From positions 1 to 64,000 of the forward strand of contig NZ_JAPAAF010000022.1 in the NCBI RefSeq assembly GCF_025907915.1: a stretch of 64,000 nucleotides of DNA, given 5' to 3'. This DNA is from Gaoshiqia sediminis (GTDB taxonomy: Bacteria > Bacteroidota > Bacteroidia > Bacteroidales > Prolixibacteraceae). Below the pieces are notes generated by a model that was not told the origin of the DNA, did not search any database, and saw nothing but the letters and a program-made list of their open reading frames with translations. The stretch's first letter is position 1; each line of letters begins with the position of its first letter. A program made the translations under genes and the position numbers. Below, in pieces: positions 17,097 to 26,530 of this stretch.

Positions 17097-18695
17097 ATGA
17101 AAAAAAATATCCTATATGTAACCTCATTCCTGGCCTTCACGCTTGGGGGAATCTCCTGCGCTGATTCGTTTCTGGAGCTGGAACCCAAAACCGGTCAGGT
17201 AGAAGCCAACTATTACAAAACCGAAGATCAGGCATTACTGGCCGTAGCAGCTGTTTACGATGCCTACTCGGTGCAGAACTGGCAATTTGCGCCCACCATG
17301 GCCGACATTTTTTCCGACGATGCTTTTTGTGGAGGATCAAACGTGAACGACATGAGCCAATGGCATGAAATGGAAATGTTTGTCATGACCCCGGAGAATA
17401 ACTCCTCCAGCGACTTGTGGAACCGTTGCTATTCCGGCATTTATCGGGCCAACCTCTATTTGCAGAAACAAGAAGGGGTAAGCTGGGAAACCGAAGGAAT
17501 GAAGGAGCGGCTAGAAGCCGAAACCTTGTTCCTGCGCGCTTATCTGTACTGGGACCTGGTTCGCCACTTTGGCTATGTGCCGTTGATTACCGACGTATTG
17601 CCTTCAGTCGAAGACTACAAAACCATTCCGCAAAATACGCCCGACGAAATCTTCACCCAAATAGCCAGCGACCTGTTGAAAGCTGTTGCTGCGCTCCCGG
17701 TCGAAATACCGGCATCCGAAAAAGGGCGCATCTCGAAAGGCGCAGCCCAAGCGCTTATTGCACGGATCTATTTGTACCACGAAGGTTTTGTCAAACCGGT
17801 GATTGGTGTTGGAAATTGGTCGGATGGCGCCACCACCATCGACAAAACATACGTGCAGGCCGCCCTGGAACAAATCATCACCAGCAACCAGTATTCACTG
17901 TTGCCTGATTATGCAGATTTGTGGGATTGGGAAAACCAGAACAATGCCGAGTCGCTGCTCGAAATCCAGTATTCCGACAAAGCTAAGTCGGGCGACTGGG
18001 GCGGCTGGAACATCAACGGAAACTTCTCCTGCGTATGGATCGGAGTCAGGAACCCGGTGGGCGACAACGGGCGCATTTACCCTGGTTGGTCATTTGCCCA
18101 GCCAACCTGGAGCTTGTATAACGAATTCGAAGCCGGCGACCCGCGCCGTGATGTCACCATCTACAATGCCGATGAACGATTGAGTTCTTATACCAAAGCA
18201 TTTATGAATACCGGCTTTTTCAACAATAAATACCTGGCACTGAATGACTATATCGGTTCCGGTGGTGATCCCAGCCATAACTTCCCGCGCAACTTCGTGG
18301 ATATTCGCTATGCCGATGTGTTGCTGATGGCTGCCGAGCTGTTTCTGACCGATAATCCTTCTAAGGCGCTTGATTATTTCAACGAGGTGCGGACCCGCGC
18401 CCTGGGCGACGATGCCGCCCTCACGGCCCTCACCCTCGATGCCATTTACCACGAACGCCGTGTAGAGTTTGGCGGCGAAGGCCTGCGCAAGTGGGACCTG
18501 CTGCGCCGCGGAAATGATTATGCCGCTGCAAAAATCAATGCCAGCTTCAATGTTCCTTCGGGACTTCCAAACCAGTCCGACTTTGCGCCCCGTACGTTTA
18601 AGGCCGAAACCTGGGGGATGTTCCCCATCCCGGCCAGCGAAATACGGAATACCAACGAAGGCGTCTTGTCGCAAATGGTACCGGCTTATAAATAA
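17097..18695 (+). CDS. susD: SusD-like glycan-binding lipoprotein (RagB/SusD)
   Basis: The 532-aa lipoprotein has its lipobox at GGISC (Cys21), followed by ADSFLELEPKTGQ. The N-terminal SusD-like half includes LWNRCYSGIYRANLYL and AETLFLRAYLYWDLVRHFGYVPL, a classic SusD helix signature. The C-terminal RagB half contains DIRYADVLLMAAE and IYHERRVEFGGEGLRKWDLLRRG. It caps SusC and binds the glycan at the cell surface. Confidence 0.95.
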   Translation: MKKNILYVTSFLAFTLGGISCADSFLELEPKTGQVEANYYKTEDQALLAVAAVYDAYSVQNWQFAPTMADIFSDDAFCGGSNVNDMSQWHEMEMFVMTPENNSSSDLWNRCYSGIYRANLYLQKQEGVSWETEGMKERLEAETLFLRAYLYWDLVRHFGYVPLITDVLPSVEDYKTIPQNTPDEIFTQIASDLLKAVAALPVEIPASEKGRISKGAAQALIARIYLYHEGFVKPVIGVGNWSDGATTIDKTYVQAALEQIITSNQYSLLPDYADLWDWENQNNAESLLEIQYSDKAKSGDWGGWNINGNFSCVWIGVRNPVGDNGRIYPGWSFAQPTWSLYNEFEAGDPRRDVTIYNADERLSSYTKAFMNTGFFNNKYLALNDYIGSGGDPSHNFPRNFVDIRYADVLLMAAELFLTDNPSKALDYFNEVRTRALGDDAALTALTLDAIYHERRVEFGGEGLRKWDLLRRGNDYAAAKINASFNVPSGLPNQSDFAPRTFKAETWGMFPIPASEIRNTNEGVLSQMVPAYK

Positions 18696-18710
18696 GAAGG
18701 TTTTGTAATC

Positions 18711-20507
18711 ATGAAGATGAAAAATTTAAAACGTATAAAGATGAGAAGCTTTAAATATTTGCAACAACTTACCGGCATGGCAGCGCTCTTTCTGGCCTTG
18801 TTTGCCTGTTCACCCGAAATGGACGACTCGGTTGACATTGGCGCAGCTCCGACCGAAGACCAGCTTGATTTCACGATTGCTCCCGGAGCAAACGACTTTA
18901 AGTTTGTATTGACCAACACTTCCTCGGTTACCGGCATCGTTTCGTGGGACCTCGGCAATGGCAGCAAATCAAGTGCCGCCTCCCCTGTGGCCACGTATCC
19001 GCTACCCGGTGATTACACTATCACAATGACCTTGATTACGAAAGGCGGGATGGCTACAAAGTCGAGAACACTGACTCAAACCAAAACGGATTATTCCATT
19101 TTCACGGATGAGAAATTCATTCTTCTCAGCGGCGGCGCCGATGATTTGGATGGCAAAACATGGGTGCTCGACAGCCTCGCCTCCGGCCATTTGGGCGTTG
19201 GCCCTGCCGGCACTCCCGGCCTCGAATGGTGGGCTGCAGCTCCGTTAGCTAAACAAGCTGTAAAAGTACTTTACGATGATGAAATCAATTTTAAAGTTAC
19301 CGGTTTTGTGGCTACGCTGACCAACCATGGCAAAAGCTATGTGAAAGGTTTTGTGAACAACAGTCCCGGTTACAGCAACCCGGTAGAAATTGATACCGAT
19401 TTCTCCGTTGACTATGTTCCTTCGCCCGGTACTTGGTTCATCGAAGAAAATGGCGGGAAGAATTATCTGACCCTGGGTGGACCTACCCCCATGTTCCCCA
19501 TTTTTGATGTGGGTGCAGCTAATGGTTCCTACGAAATCCTGAAGCTGGAAGAAAACCTGCTTGAGCTGGTTGCCATTGGAGGTGACGGGAATGCCTGGCA
19601 TTATCAGTTGATCCCCAAGGGCTATGTGAAACCCACGGTAACAACCGAACTATCGGTGGTGGCAGCTGCCGAGACTAATACCTACGACGTGTCGCTTACC
19701 AATTTCAACATACCCGACGGGCAGGCTATTACCGGTGTTACCTTTAATTTTGGCGAAGGCGATCCGGTAAGCAGTACCGATTATACAGCCGTGGCTTCAC
19801 ACACTTACATGCGTCAGGGAACTTATAGCGTTTCGGCCGTGGTAACCACTTCAGTTGGCGACCTGAACCTGTCGTACTCGCTGGTGGTTGATGCCAATCA
19901 CCCGGATTACGTTCCCTTCCTGCTCGATGAAATGGTAATGTACAACGATTTCAGTGAAATTGCCATGGCGCCTGTTTTGGGTGAAGATTGCTCGGTTACT
20001 ACCGTGACAAACCCAGCGAAAATTTACCCCAACCGGAGTTCAAATGTGGCATTCTATTCAAAAACAGAGCAAGAATGGGCCAATGCGAATTTGACACTTC
20101 CTCCCGGTTACCGGTTCGATTTACGCTTGGTTTCGACCTTCAAAATCATGGTTTATGGCAAAGCCGGCGATGTGGTTTTATTAAAACTGGAGAATACCGA
20201 CAAGGGTGGCAATGCCTGGCAAACAGGCGTAGAGTTGCGATATACCATTCAGGCGGACAACACCTGGGAAGTAGCGGAATACAATTTCGCGGGTGCTCCA
20301 ACAGCTGACCTTTCCTGGGATCCGGGCTTGGTTCCGTTGATGGCCAGCGATGTAACCACTGATGATCGTTACAACCACGACTATTACAATATTGTCCGTA
20401 TCATGTTAAACCCGGGCAATAAAGATGTCGGCGTAACTCACGAATTTTACTTTGATGAACTCTCCGGCCCCCATGTGGAAGGCATTAAATCTGCAAAAAT
20501 CAACTAA
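18711..20507 (+). CDS. PKD-containing surface glycan-binding lipoprotein (SGBP)
   Basis: The lipoprotein has its signal at FLALFACS. An in-frame Met at 18741 would give a more usual short signal n-region. Two PKD-like Ig domains follow (near residues 60-125, with a YPLPGDYTITMTL core, and 320-390, with SHTYMRQGTYSVSAVV). A C-terminal carbohydrate-binding-like beta-sandwich (about 410-590) ends HEFYFDELSGPHVEG. It sits third after susC and susD, the usual place for an SGBP that holds polysaccharide near the transporter. No catalytic motif is seen, and sequence alone does not show ligand specificity. Confidence 0.75.
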   Translation: MKMKNLKRIKMRSFKYLQQLTGMAALFLALFACSPEMDDSVDIGAAPTEDQLDFTIAPGANDFKFVLTNTSSVTGIVSWDLGNGSKSSAASPVATYPLPGDYTITMTLITKGGMATKSRTLTQTKTDYSIFTDEKFILLSGGADDLDGKTWVLDSLASGHLGVGPAGTPGLEWWAAAPLAKQAVKVLYDDEINFKVTGFVATLTNHGKSYVKGFVNNSPGYSNPVEIDTDFSVDYVPSPGTWFIEENGGKNYLTLGGPTPMFPIFDVGAANGSYEILKLEENLLELVAIGGDGNAWHYQLIPKGYVKPTVTTELSVVAAAETNTYDVSLTNFNIPDGQAITGVTFNFGEGDPVSSTDYTAVASHTYMRQGTYSVSAVVTTSVGDLNLSYSLVVDANHPDYVPFLLDEMVMYNDFSEIAMAPVLGEDCSVTTVTNPAKIYPNRSSNVAFYSKTEQEWANANLTLPPGYRFDLRLVSTFKIMVYGKAGDVVLLKLENTDKGGNAWQTGVELRYTIQADNTWEVAEYNFAGAPTADLSWDPGLVPLMASDVTTDDRYNHDYYNIVRIMLNPGNKDVGVTHEFYFDELSGPHVEGIKSAKIN

Positions 20508-20521
20508 TTATTGAATCACTA

Positions 20522-20552
20522 CCTGACTTGTCCGCTTGCCGGACAGGTCAGG
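20522..20552 (+). other. Strong intergenic hairpin before GH3
   Basis: A 13-bp stem with one G-T pair (CCTGACTTGTCCG / CGGACAGGTCAGG, loop of five) fills the gap between the SGBP stop and the GH3 start. There is no T-run, so it looks like an mRNA processing or stability element, not a terminator. Confidence 0.65.
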
Positions 20553-20568
20553 TTTCAGCTTAAAAGAA

Positions 20569-22818
20569 ATGAGAAAAGCTTATCTGTTTTTAATTGCACT
20601 GTTTCTGTTTAGTTGCAGTCAGGAAAAAGTACCATCGAAGGGCGACCCGGAAACCGAACGAAAAATCAGTGCGTTGATTTCTCAAATGACCCTGGAGGAA
20701 AAACTTGGCCAGATGTCGCAATTTGATCCGGGGCAGTTTCGGGGAGATGAGGAGCTGAAGCAAGCCATTAAAGATGGAAAAGTAGGCTCGATCCTCAACC
20801 TGGTGGGAGCGAAGCGAATAAATGAACTGCAGAAAGTGGCCGTTGAGGAAAGCCGTTTGGGCATTCCCATCATCATTGGGCGCGATGTGATTCACGGCTA
20901 CCGCACCATTATGCCTATTCCGTTGGGAATGGCTGCCGCCTGGAACCCGCAGTTGGCTGAAAAAGCCATGGCCGTTTCGGCCAAAGAGGCGGCCACCGAA
21001 GGCGTTCACTGGACCTTTGCCCCGATGATTGACATTTCCCGCGATCCGCGCTGGGGACGCATTGCCGAGAGCTGCGGCGAAGATACCTACCTGGCTACCC
21101 AACTGGCCGTGGCCATGGTGAAAGGCTTTCAGGGAGACGATCCATCGGCGCCTGACCGCATTGCTGCCTGCGCCAAACATTTTGTGGGTTACGGCGCTGC
21201 CGAGGGCGGCCGCGATTACAATACTACCTACATTCCCGAAACGCAACTGCGTAACGATTATCTGCCTCCTTTCAAAGCTGCCGCTGATGCCGGAGTACTA
21301 ACCTTTATGTCGGGTTTTAACGACCTGAACGGCGTTCCGGTAAGTGGCAACGTGTTCACCCTGAAAACCGTCCTGCGCGACGAGTGGGGCTTCAACGGCA
21401 TGGTGGTGAGCGACTGGGCTTCGATTTACGAAATGATTGCCCACGGTTATGCTGCCGATCCCAAAGAAGCCGCCGAAAAAGCGCTCCGGGCTGGCGTGGA
21501 CATGGAAATGACCAGTCCTTGTTATGTTTCCAGCGTTCAGACCTTGCTCGATGAAGGAAAACTGAGCATGGAAACCATCGATACGTATGTAGGCAATATT
21601 CTCCGGGTGAAGTTTCAGTTAGGCCTGTTCGATCAGCCTTACACCGACGAAACGCTGGCTGAAAAAACTATTCTGGCACCCGAACATCTGGAAGTGGCCA
21701 AACAAGCTGCCAGCGAAAGTTTTGTGCTTCTTCAGAACAACAACCAGCTCCTTCCGCTTTCAAAAGAAGTGAAGTCAGTAGCTGTAATCGGTCCGCTGGC
21801 CGATGCCCCGCACGACCAGATGGGCACCTGGGTGTTCGACGGTAAGAAAGAAAACACCGTGACCCCGCTGACTGCCCTGCGCGAAAAACTGGGCGAGGCA
21901 CGCGTTAACTATGCACAAGGACTGGCGATCAGTCGCACCAAAACCACAGAAGGTTTTGCTGCTGCCATCCAGGCTGCCAAAAAATCGGATGTAGCCCTGC
22001 TGTTTATGGGCGAAGAATCCATCTTGTCGGGCGAAGCACATTGTTTGGCCGACCTTGATTTGCAAGGCGCCCAAAATGAACTGATTGATGGCATTGCAGC
22101 AACCGGAAAACCCGTGGTGGTGGTCATCATGGCGGGGCGTCCGCTCACCATTGGCCATGTGCTCGAAAAAGCCGATGCCGTGTTATATGCCTGGGCCCCC
22201 GGAACGATGGGCGGTCCGGCAATTGCCGACATGCTTTTCGGTGAAACGGTGCCCTCCGGGAAAACACCGGTTACCTTCCTGAAAACAGTTGGGCAGGTAC
22301 CTCTGTATTACAATCATAAAAACACGGGGCGCCCGGCTGATTACAACAACTGGACCCACCTGGACAACATTCCGGCGGAAGCCGGTCAGGTGTCGCTGGG
22401 GAATACTTCGCACTACCTGGATGCCGGTTTTGAGCCGCTGTTCCCTTTCGGTTTTGGGCTGAGTTATACGTCGTTTGCCTATTCCGATCTCAAACTATCT
22501 GCCGGTTCGATGCCTGCTGATGGCGCCATTGAGGTTTCTGTCAATCTGGAAAATACGGGCAAGTATCCGGGCAGCGAAGTGGTGCAACTGTACATCCGCG
22601 ACCGCGCCGGTAGTATCACCCGCCCGGTAAAGGAACTGAAAGGTTTTAGAAAGGTTAGCCTGGAACCGGGCGAAAAGCAACAGGTAACGATTCAGCTGAA
22701 GGCTGAAGACCTGTCATTCTATAATGGAACAGAGCACGTGATCGAACCGGGTGAATTTGATGTCTGGGTGGGCACCAACTCCGCCGAAGGCCTGCACGCC
22801 GGGTTTACGATCGACTAA
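20569..22818 (+). CDS. bglX: GH3 beta-glucosidase (BglX-like), lipoprotein
   Basis: It would release glucose from the non-reducing ends of imported beta-gluco-oligosaccharides in the periplasm. The lipobox LFSC gives a short signal when translation starts at the ATG at 20569, which I prefer over one 33 bp upstream. Domain order is TIM barrel (GMVVSDW with nucleophile Asp282; RDPRWGRIAESCGEDTYL), alpha/beta sandwich (ESFVLLQNN, VAVIGPLAD) and C-terminal fibronectin-III-like domain (SEVVQLYIRD). About 749 aa is normal. It is flanked on both sides by intergenic hairpins inside the operon. Confidence 0.94.
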   Translation: MRKAYLFLIALFLFSCSQEKVPSKGDPETERKISALISQMTLEEKLGQMSQFDPGQFRGDEELKQAIKDGKVGSILNLVGAKRINELQKVAVEESRLGIPIIIGRDVIHGYRTIMPIPLGMAAAWNPQLAEKAMAVSAKEAATEGVHWTFAPMIDISRDPRWGRIAESCGEDTYLATQLAVAMVKGFQGDDPSAPDRIAACAKHFVGYGAAEGGRDYNTTYIPETQLRNDYLPPFKAAADAGVLTFMSGFNDLNGVPVSGNVFTLKTVLRDEWGFNGMVVSDWASIYEMIAHGYAADPKEAAEKALRAGVDMEMTSPCYVSSVQTLLDEGKLSMETIDTYVGNILRVKFQLGLFDQPYTDETLAEKTILAPEHLEVAKQAASESFVLLQNNNQLLPLSKEVKSVAVIGPLADAPHDQMGTWVFDGKKENTVTPLTALREKLGEARVNYAQGLAISRTKTTEGFAAAIQAAKKSDVALLFMGEESILSGEAHCLADLDLQGAQNELIDGIAATGKPVVVVIMAGRPLTIGHVLEKADAVLYAWAPGTMGGPAIADMLFGETVPSGKTPVTFLKTVGQVPLYYNHKNTGRPADYNNWTHLDNIPAEAGQVSLGNTSHYLDAGFEPLFPFGFGLSYTSFAYSDLKLSAGSMPADGAIEVSVNLENTGKYPGSEVVQLYIRDRAGSITRPVKELKGFRKVSLEPGEKQQVTIQLKAEDLSFYNGTEHVIEPGEFDVWVGTNSAEGLHAGFTID

Positions 22819-22847
22819 AACATACCAACTAACCTGATCAGTGGACA

Positions 22848-22882
22848 GGCAGTCGGTTCGTTATTCCCAACGAGCCCCTGCC
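22848..22882 (+). other. Strong intergenic hairpin after GH3
   Basis: Nested stems GGCAG / CTGCC (5 bp) and GGTTCGTT / AACGAGCC (8 bp, one G-T) enclose a 6-nt loop between the GH3 stop and the GH5 start. There is no T-run. It mirrors the hairpin at the other end of the GH3 gene. Confidence 0.6.
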
Positions 22883-22903
22883 TTTCACTAAAAAGAAAAG
22901 ACG

Positions 22904-24859
22904 ATGAAACGAATTTTACCGATTACTATCCTGTTCATTTTCCTGTGCCAGCTGGCCCAGTCCCAATACCTGCACCGCGAGGGCAAGTACATCGTTGACG
23001 GCGAGGGACAACTTTTCCAAATCCGCAGCATGGGTCTGGGCGGCTGGATGCTGCAGGAAGGATACATGCTGGGAACAGGCGGTTTTGCCGGAACGCAGCA
23101 CGAAATCCGTGCGTTGATGGAAGCCGCGATGGGACAGGAGCGCACCGATGAGTTTTACGATGCCTGGCTGGCTAACCACTGCACCAAAACCGATATTGAT
23201 TCGCTGGCAGCCTGGGGCTTCAATGCCGTGCGCCCTGCGCTTCATTATAACCTGTTCACCCTGCCCATAGAGGAAGAACCGGTTCCCGGTCAGGATACCT
23301 GGCTGGATGAAGGATTTCAAATGGTAGATGAGCTGCTGGAGTGGTGCAGGGCCCATGAAATGTACGTGATCCTCGATTTGCATGCTGCCCCCGGCGGACA
23401 AGGTAAAAATGCCGACATCTCCGACTACGACGCATCGAAACCATCATTGTGGGAAAGCGAGGAAAACAAACGAAAAACAGTTGCCCTGTGGCGAAAGCTG
23501 GCCGAACGGTATGCCAACGAAAAGTACATTGGCGGCTACGACCTGATCAACGAAACCAACTGGAGCTTTACCGGGACACACCCGAATGGATGCGACAGCA
23601 GCAACGAACCGCTTCGCGAGCTGATGGTGCGCATCACCGAGGCCATCCGCGAGGTGGATCAAAACCACCTGGTTTTTATCGAAGGCAACTGCTGGGCAAA
23701 CAACATGACGGGCATGTTCCCGCCCTGGGACGATAACCTGGCCTACAGCTTCCATAAATATTGGAATGGAACGGACAAAAACACGATCAGCGAGTTCCTG
23801 GGCTGGCGCGAGCAGTATAACGTACCCATCTGGATGGGCGAATCGGGCGAAAATGCCAATCAATGGTTTTACGAGACCATCAGCATGCTCGAATCGCAAC
23901 AGGTGGGCTGGTCGTGGTGGCCCATGAAAAAGATTGGCTCCGTGGTGGGGCCGCTTACAGCTGTTCGAACGCCGGAATATGCGCAGTTGCTCGATACCTG
24001 GCGAAACGGCGGCACTCCTGACCCCGATTTTTGCTACCAAACCCTGATGCAGATCACCGAAAACCTGATGATTGAAAATTGCACCTATCAGCCCGATGTG
24101 ATCGACGCCATGTTCCGCCAGCAAACCGATGATACGGGAAAACCCTACAAAAAACACGAAATTCCCGGGGTGATTGCAGCCCCCGATTTTGATCTGGGAC
24201 GCCACGGGGCAACGTATTTCGACAAGGATTTTATCAACAGTACGGGCAATGCAGGAGGTGCTGCCTGGAACCAAGGGCACTCGTACCGGAACGATGGCGT
24301 GGACATTGAGCCCTGCAGTGACGAATCGCCCCTGGGCAATGGCTACAATGTGGGATGGATGGAATCCGGCGAATGGATGGAATACACAGTGGAGGTGAAG
24401 GAAACAGCGGCCTATCGTGTCACCGTTCGGGTGGCCGGCACAGCTGGAACCGGCAAATTTCACCTTGCCGTGAACGGTAAAAACGTCACCGGCACTGTTG
24501 CTGCAAAAGCGACAACCGGTAACCAAAACTGGACGGATGTCACCGTCGCTCAGGTCATTCTGGAAAAAGGCCGGCAAACGATCCGCCTGGTGGTGGAGCA
24601 GGGCGGCTTCAACCTGAATTACATGCAGTTTTCCGACCCTGAACCTACCGGAAGTGTTCCCGGAAAAGCAACCAACGGGTATGCTTCGCCAACGGGTTCG
24701 GCCATATATCTGGCAGCCAACAAAAGCTTCGATCAGTCAGTCACTCCGGAAGCTCAGGATTTCAGGCTGAAGGTAAACGGCTTTCTGGAAGGCATCGACG
24801 AATTAACCTACGATACAGATGATCCCGGCAAGCTGGTGCTTGGGTTAAAAAAAAACTGA
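22904..24859 (+). CDS. GH5 glycoside hydrolase with CBM6, 5' part of a frameshifted gene
   Basis: It has a signal peptide (residues 1-20) and a GH5 barrel at about 25-400 with acid/base Glu217 in LINETN and nucleophile Glu313 in WMGESGEN. A CBM6 follows at about 440-590 (NVGWMESGEWMEYTVEV), then the start of a beta-sandwich linker. The domain likely attacks beta-glucan at the surface. The frame stops at TGA right after a run of nine A. A -1 shift at that run continues into a second CBM6 and a T9SS tag in the next entry. As written, this product lacks a sorting signal. Subfamily assignment needs a profile search. Confidence 0.88.
   Translation: MKRILPITILFIFLCQLAQSQYLHREGKYIVDGEGQLFQIRSMGLGGWMLQEGYMLGTGGFAGTQHEIRALMEAAMGQERTDEFYDAWLANHCTKTDIDSLAAWGFNAVRPALHYNLFTLPIEEEPVPGQDTWLDEGFQMVDELLEWCRAHEMYVILDLHAAPGGQGKNADISDYDASKPSLWESEENKRKTVALWRKLAERYANEKYIGGYDLINETNWSFTGTHPNGCDSSNEPLRELMVRITEAIREVDQNHLVFIEGNCWANNMTGMFPPWDDNLAYSFHKYWNGTDKNTISEFLGWREQYNVPIWMGESGENANQWFYETISMLESQQVGWSWWPMKKIGSVVGPLTAVRTPEYAQLLDTWRNGGTPDPDFCYQTLMQITENLMIENCTYQPDVIDAMFRQQTDDTGKPYKKHEIPGVIAAPDFDLGRHGATYFDKDFINSTGNAGGAAWNQGHSYRNDGVDIEPCSDESPLGNGYNVGWMESGEWMEYTVEVKETAAYRVTVRVAGTAGTGKFHLAVNGKNVTGTVAAKATTGNQNWTDVTVAQVILEKGRQTIRLVVEQGGFNLNYMQFSDPEPTGSVPGKATNGYASPTGSAIYLAANKSFDQSVTPEAQDFRLKVNGFLEGIDELTYDTDDPGKLVLGLKKN
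24847..24858 (+). other. A9 frameshift site / phased -1 slippery sequence
   Basis: The zero frame reads TTA AAA AAA AAC TGA. The heptamer A AAA AAC is in the exact X XXY YYZ phase for a -1 slip, and the following TGA is bypassed. The -1 frame continues open with KLKQGDEVWLSYLPGQ. An indel in the A-run (real or from sequencing) or polymerase slippage would have the same effect. Confidence 0.8.
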
Positions 24860-24888
24860 AGCAGGGCGATGAGGTCTGGCTAAGTTAT

Positions 24889-25647
24889 TTGCCCGGACAG
24901 TTGCGGATGACGGATGGAACGATGCTGGAAACATTTCAGAACCTGAATATAGATATGAAAGGGATTACTTTTATGGAGGTGCCGGGAACTATTGAGGCGG
25001 AACATTTTGCGGTAAATGTTGGCTGGGAGCGTGAGTCATGCAGCGATACCGGGGGCGGTTTCGATATGGGCTACACCGACGACGGCGATTACCTGGATTA
25101 TCAGGTTTCGGTGACTGAAACCGGGCGATACCGGATTTCGTACCGCCTGGCCTCGGGCAATGATGCCGGGGGAAAACTCGACCTGGTGCTGTTCTCATTC
25201 CCCGACGAGGCCATCCGGTTGCACACCGTAACCGTGCCCAACACCGGAGGCTGGCAGAACTGGGTGACCATCACCCGTGAGCTGAACCTGACAGAAGGAG
25301 ACTACCGACTGAGGGTTTTAGTGAACGAGCGGGAGTTTAACCTGAATTGGTTTCGGCTGGATTTGACAGGCACCACGGGGGCAACGGATGTAGGGCAGCC
25401 GGAGCAGTCCCTGAAATTGTATCCGAACCCGGCCGCCAGCCAGTTGTTTATTGAGTTGAACGACATAGAGCCCCAAGAGGGCCACCTGAGAGTGATCGAC
25501 TTGCAGGGACAGGTAGTGAAAGCAGAAGTGTGGGAAGGACAATCGAGGGCTATGCTAAACGTGTCAGCCCTGAGGGCAGGCGTTTATGTCCTTCAACTGA
25601 TCTCAAACCAGCTAATAAGCCATGCCCGCTTTGTTGTTGCGAAATAA
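24889..25647 (+). CDS. 3' part of the GH5 gene: second CBM6 and T9SS sorting domain
   Basis: This frame is open from inside the A-run at 24847 onward; the only start-like codon is a TTG at 24889, and no promoter or signal peptide is visible, so it is probably not a separate gene. It encodes the end of the beta-sandwich linker, a second CBM6 (GTIEAEHFA, GGGFDMGYTDDGDYLDYQV, EFNLNWFRLD) and a type A T9SS domain (LKLYPNPAASQLFIEL ... GVYVLQLISN). Joined to the upstream part, the product would be a normal GH5-CBM6-linker-CBM6-T9SS enzyme of about 915 aa. Confidence 0.85.
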   Translation: MPGQLRMTDGTMLETFQNLNIDMKGITFMEVPGTIEAEHFAVNVGWERESCSDTGGGFDMGYTDDGDYLDYQVSVTETGRYRISYRLASGNDAGGKLDLVLFSFPDEAIRLHTVTVPNTGGWQNWVTITRELNLTEGDYRLRVLVNEREFNLNWFRLDLTGTTGATDVGQPEQSLKLYPNPAASQLFIELNDIEPQEGHLRVIDLQGQVVKAEVWEGQSRAMLNVSALRAGVYVLQLISNQLISHARFVVAK

Positions 25648-25682
25648 CGATTAATGACTATAAACACGATAAATCAGTCAGT

Positions 25683-26519
25683 ATGAAAGTTTCTCAATTT
25701 TCGAAATTCATCGTCGTCTGCCTTTTTGCAGGGGTCTTGTCATGTACCGGCAAACAAAACGGGTCCGGGACCGGGAGTATGGACGAATATACCCTGGTGT
25801 GGTCTGACGAATTTGATTACACGGGTTTGCCCGATCCCGAAAAATGGAGTTTCGACACCGAAGGAAACGCCTGGAACTGGGGGAATTACGAAGAACAGCA
25901 TTACACCAGCAGGCGGTTGGAGAATGCCGAGGTAAAAGATGGTACGCTTCATATTCGTGCCTTACTGGAAGAGCAGGAAGGGAAACAATACACCTCCGCC
26001 CGCCTCATTACCAAGGGGAAAGGCGACTGGCTGTACGGAAAGTTCGAGATCAGTGCCAGGTTACCCCGGGGACGCGGTTTGTGGCCTGCCATCTGGATGT
26101 TGCCTTCCGACTGGGAATACGGGAGCTGGCCGGCAAGCGGAGAAATCGACATCATGGAGAATGTAGGCTACATGGGCGATACCATTCTGGCCACGGTCCA
26201 CACCAAAAGTTATAATCACAGCATTCACACGCAGCGGGGAGACAGCATCGTTCTGCCCGGTTGTCACGACCGCTTCCATGTCTATCAGCTGGAGTGGGAG
26301 CCGCACCAAATTCGGGCATTTGTTGATGGTGAGCATTTCTTCACCTTTCAAAACGAAAATACCTCGCCCGGCGAATGGCCGTTTGATAAACCGTTCCATT
26401 TGTTGCTGAATGTGGCTGTAGGCGGCAGCTGGGGCGGCATGAATGGTATTGATGACACCATCTTTCCGCAGGCTATGGAGGTGGATTATGTTAGGGTTTA
26501 TCAAAAGAAAAACAAGTAA
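25683..26519 (+). CDS. GH16 endo-beta-1,3-glucanase (laminarinase-like), lipoprotein
   Basis: The 278-aa enzyme starts at the ATG at 25683, which gives a signal peptide with lipobox GVLSC; longer upstream readings overlap the GH5 gene. The GH16 jelly roll spans about 35-278 with LVWSDEFDY, WPAIWMLPSDWEYGSWPASG and the catalytic GEIDIMENVG motif (nucleophile Glu154, Asp156, acid/base Glu159). The beta-bulge form with Met is typical of laminarinases. It has no T9SS tag and is probably lipid-anchored. It is a close paralogue of the next gene. Confidence 0.93.
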   Translation: MKVSQFSKFIVVCLFAGVLSCTGKQNGSGTGSMDEYTLVWSDEFDYTGLPDPEKWSFDTEGNAWNWGNYEEQHYTSRRLENAEVKDGTLHIRALLEEQEGKQYTSARLITKGKGDWLYGKFEISARLPRGRGLWPAIWMLPSDWEYGSWPASGEIDIMENVGYMGDTILATVHTKSYNHSIHTQRGDSIVLPGCHDRFHVYQLEWEPHQIRAFVDGEHFFTFQNENTSPGEWPFDKPFHLLLNVAVGGSWGGMNGIDDTIFPQAMEVDYVRVYQKKNK

Positions 26520-26530
26520 CTTAAGTAGCT

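Noticed and set aside
23444-24577. 377-codon open frame antisense to the GH5 gene
   Set aside because: The GH5 and CBM6 signatures lie on the plus strand.
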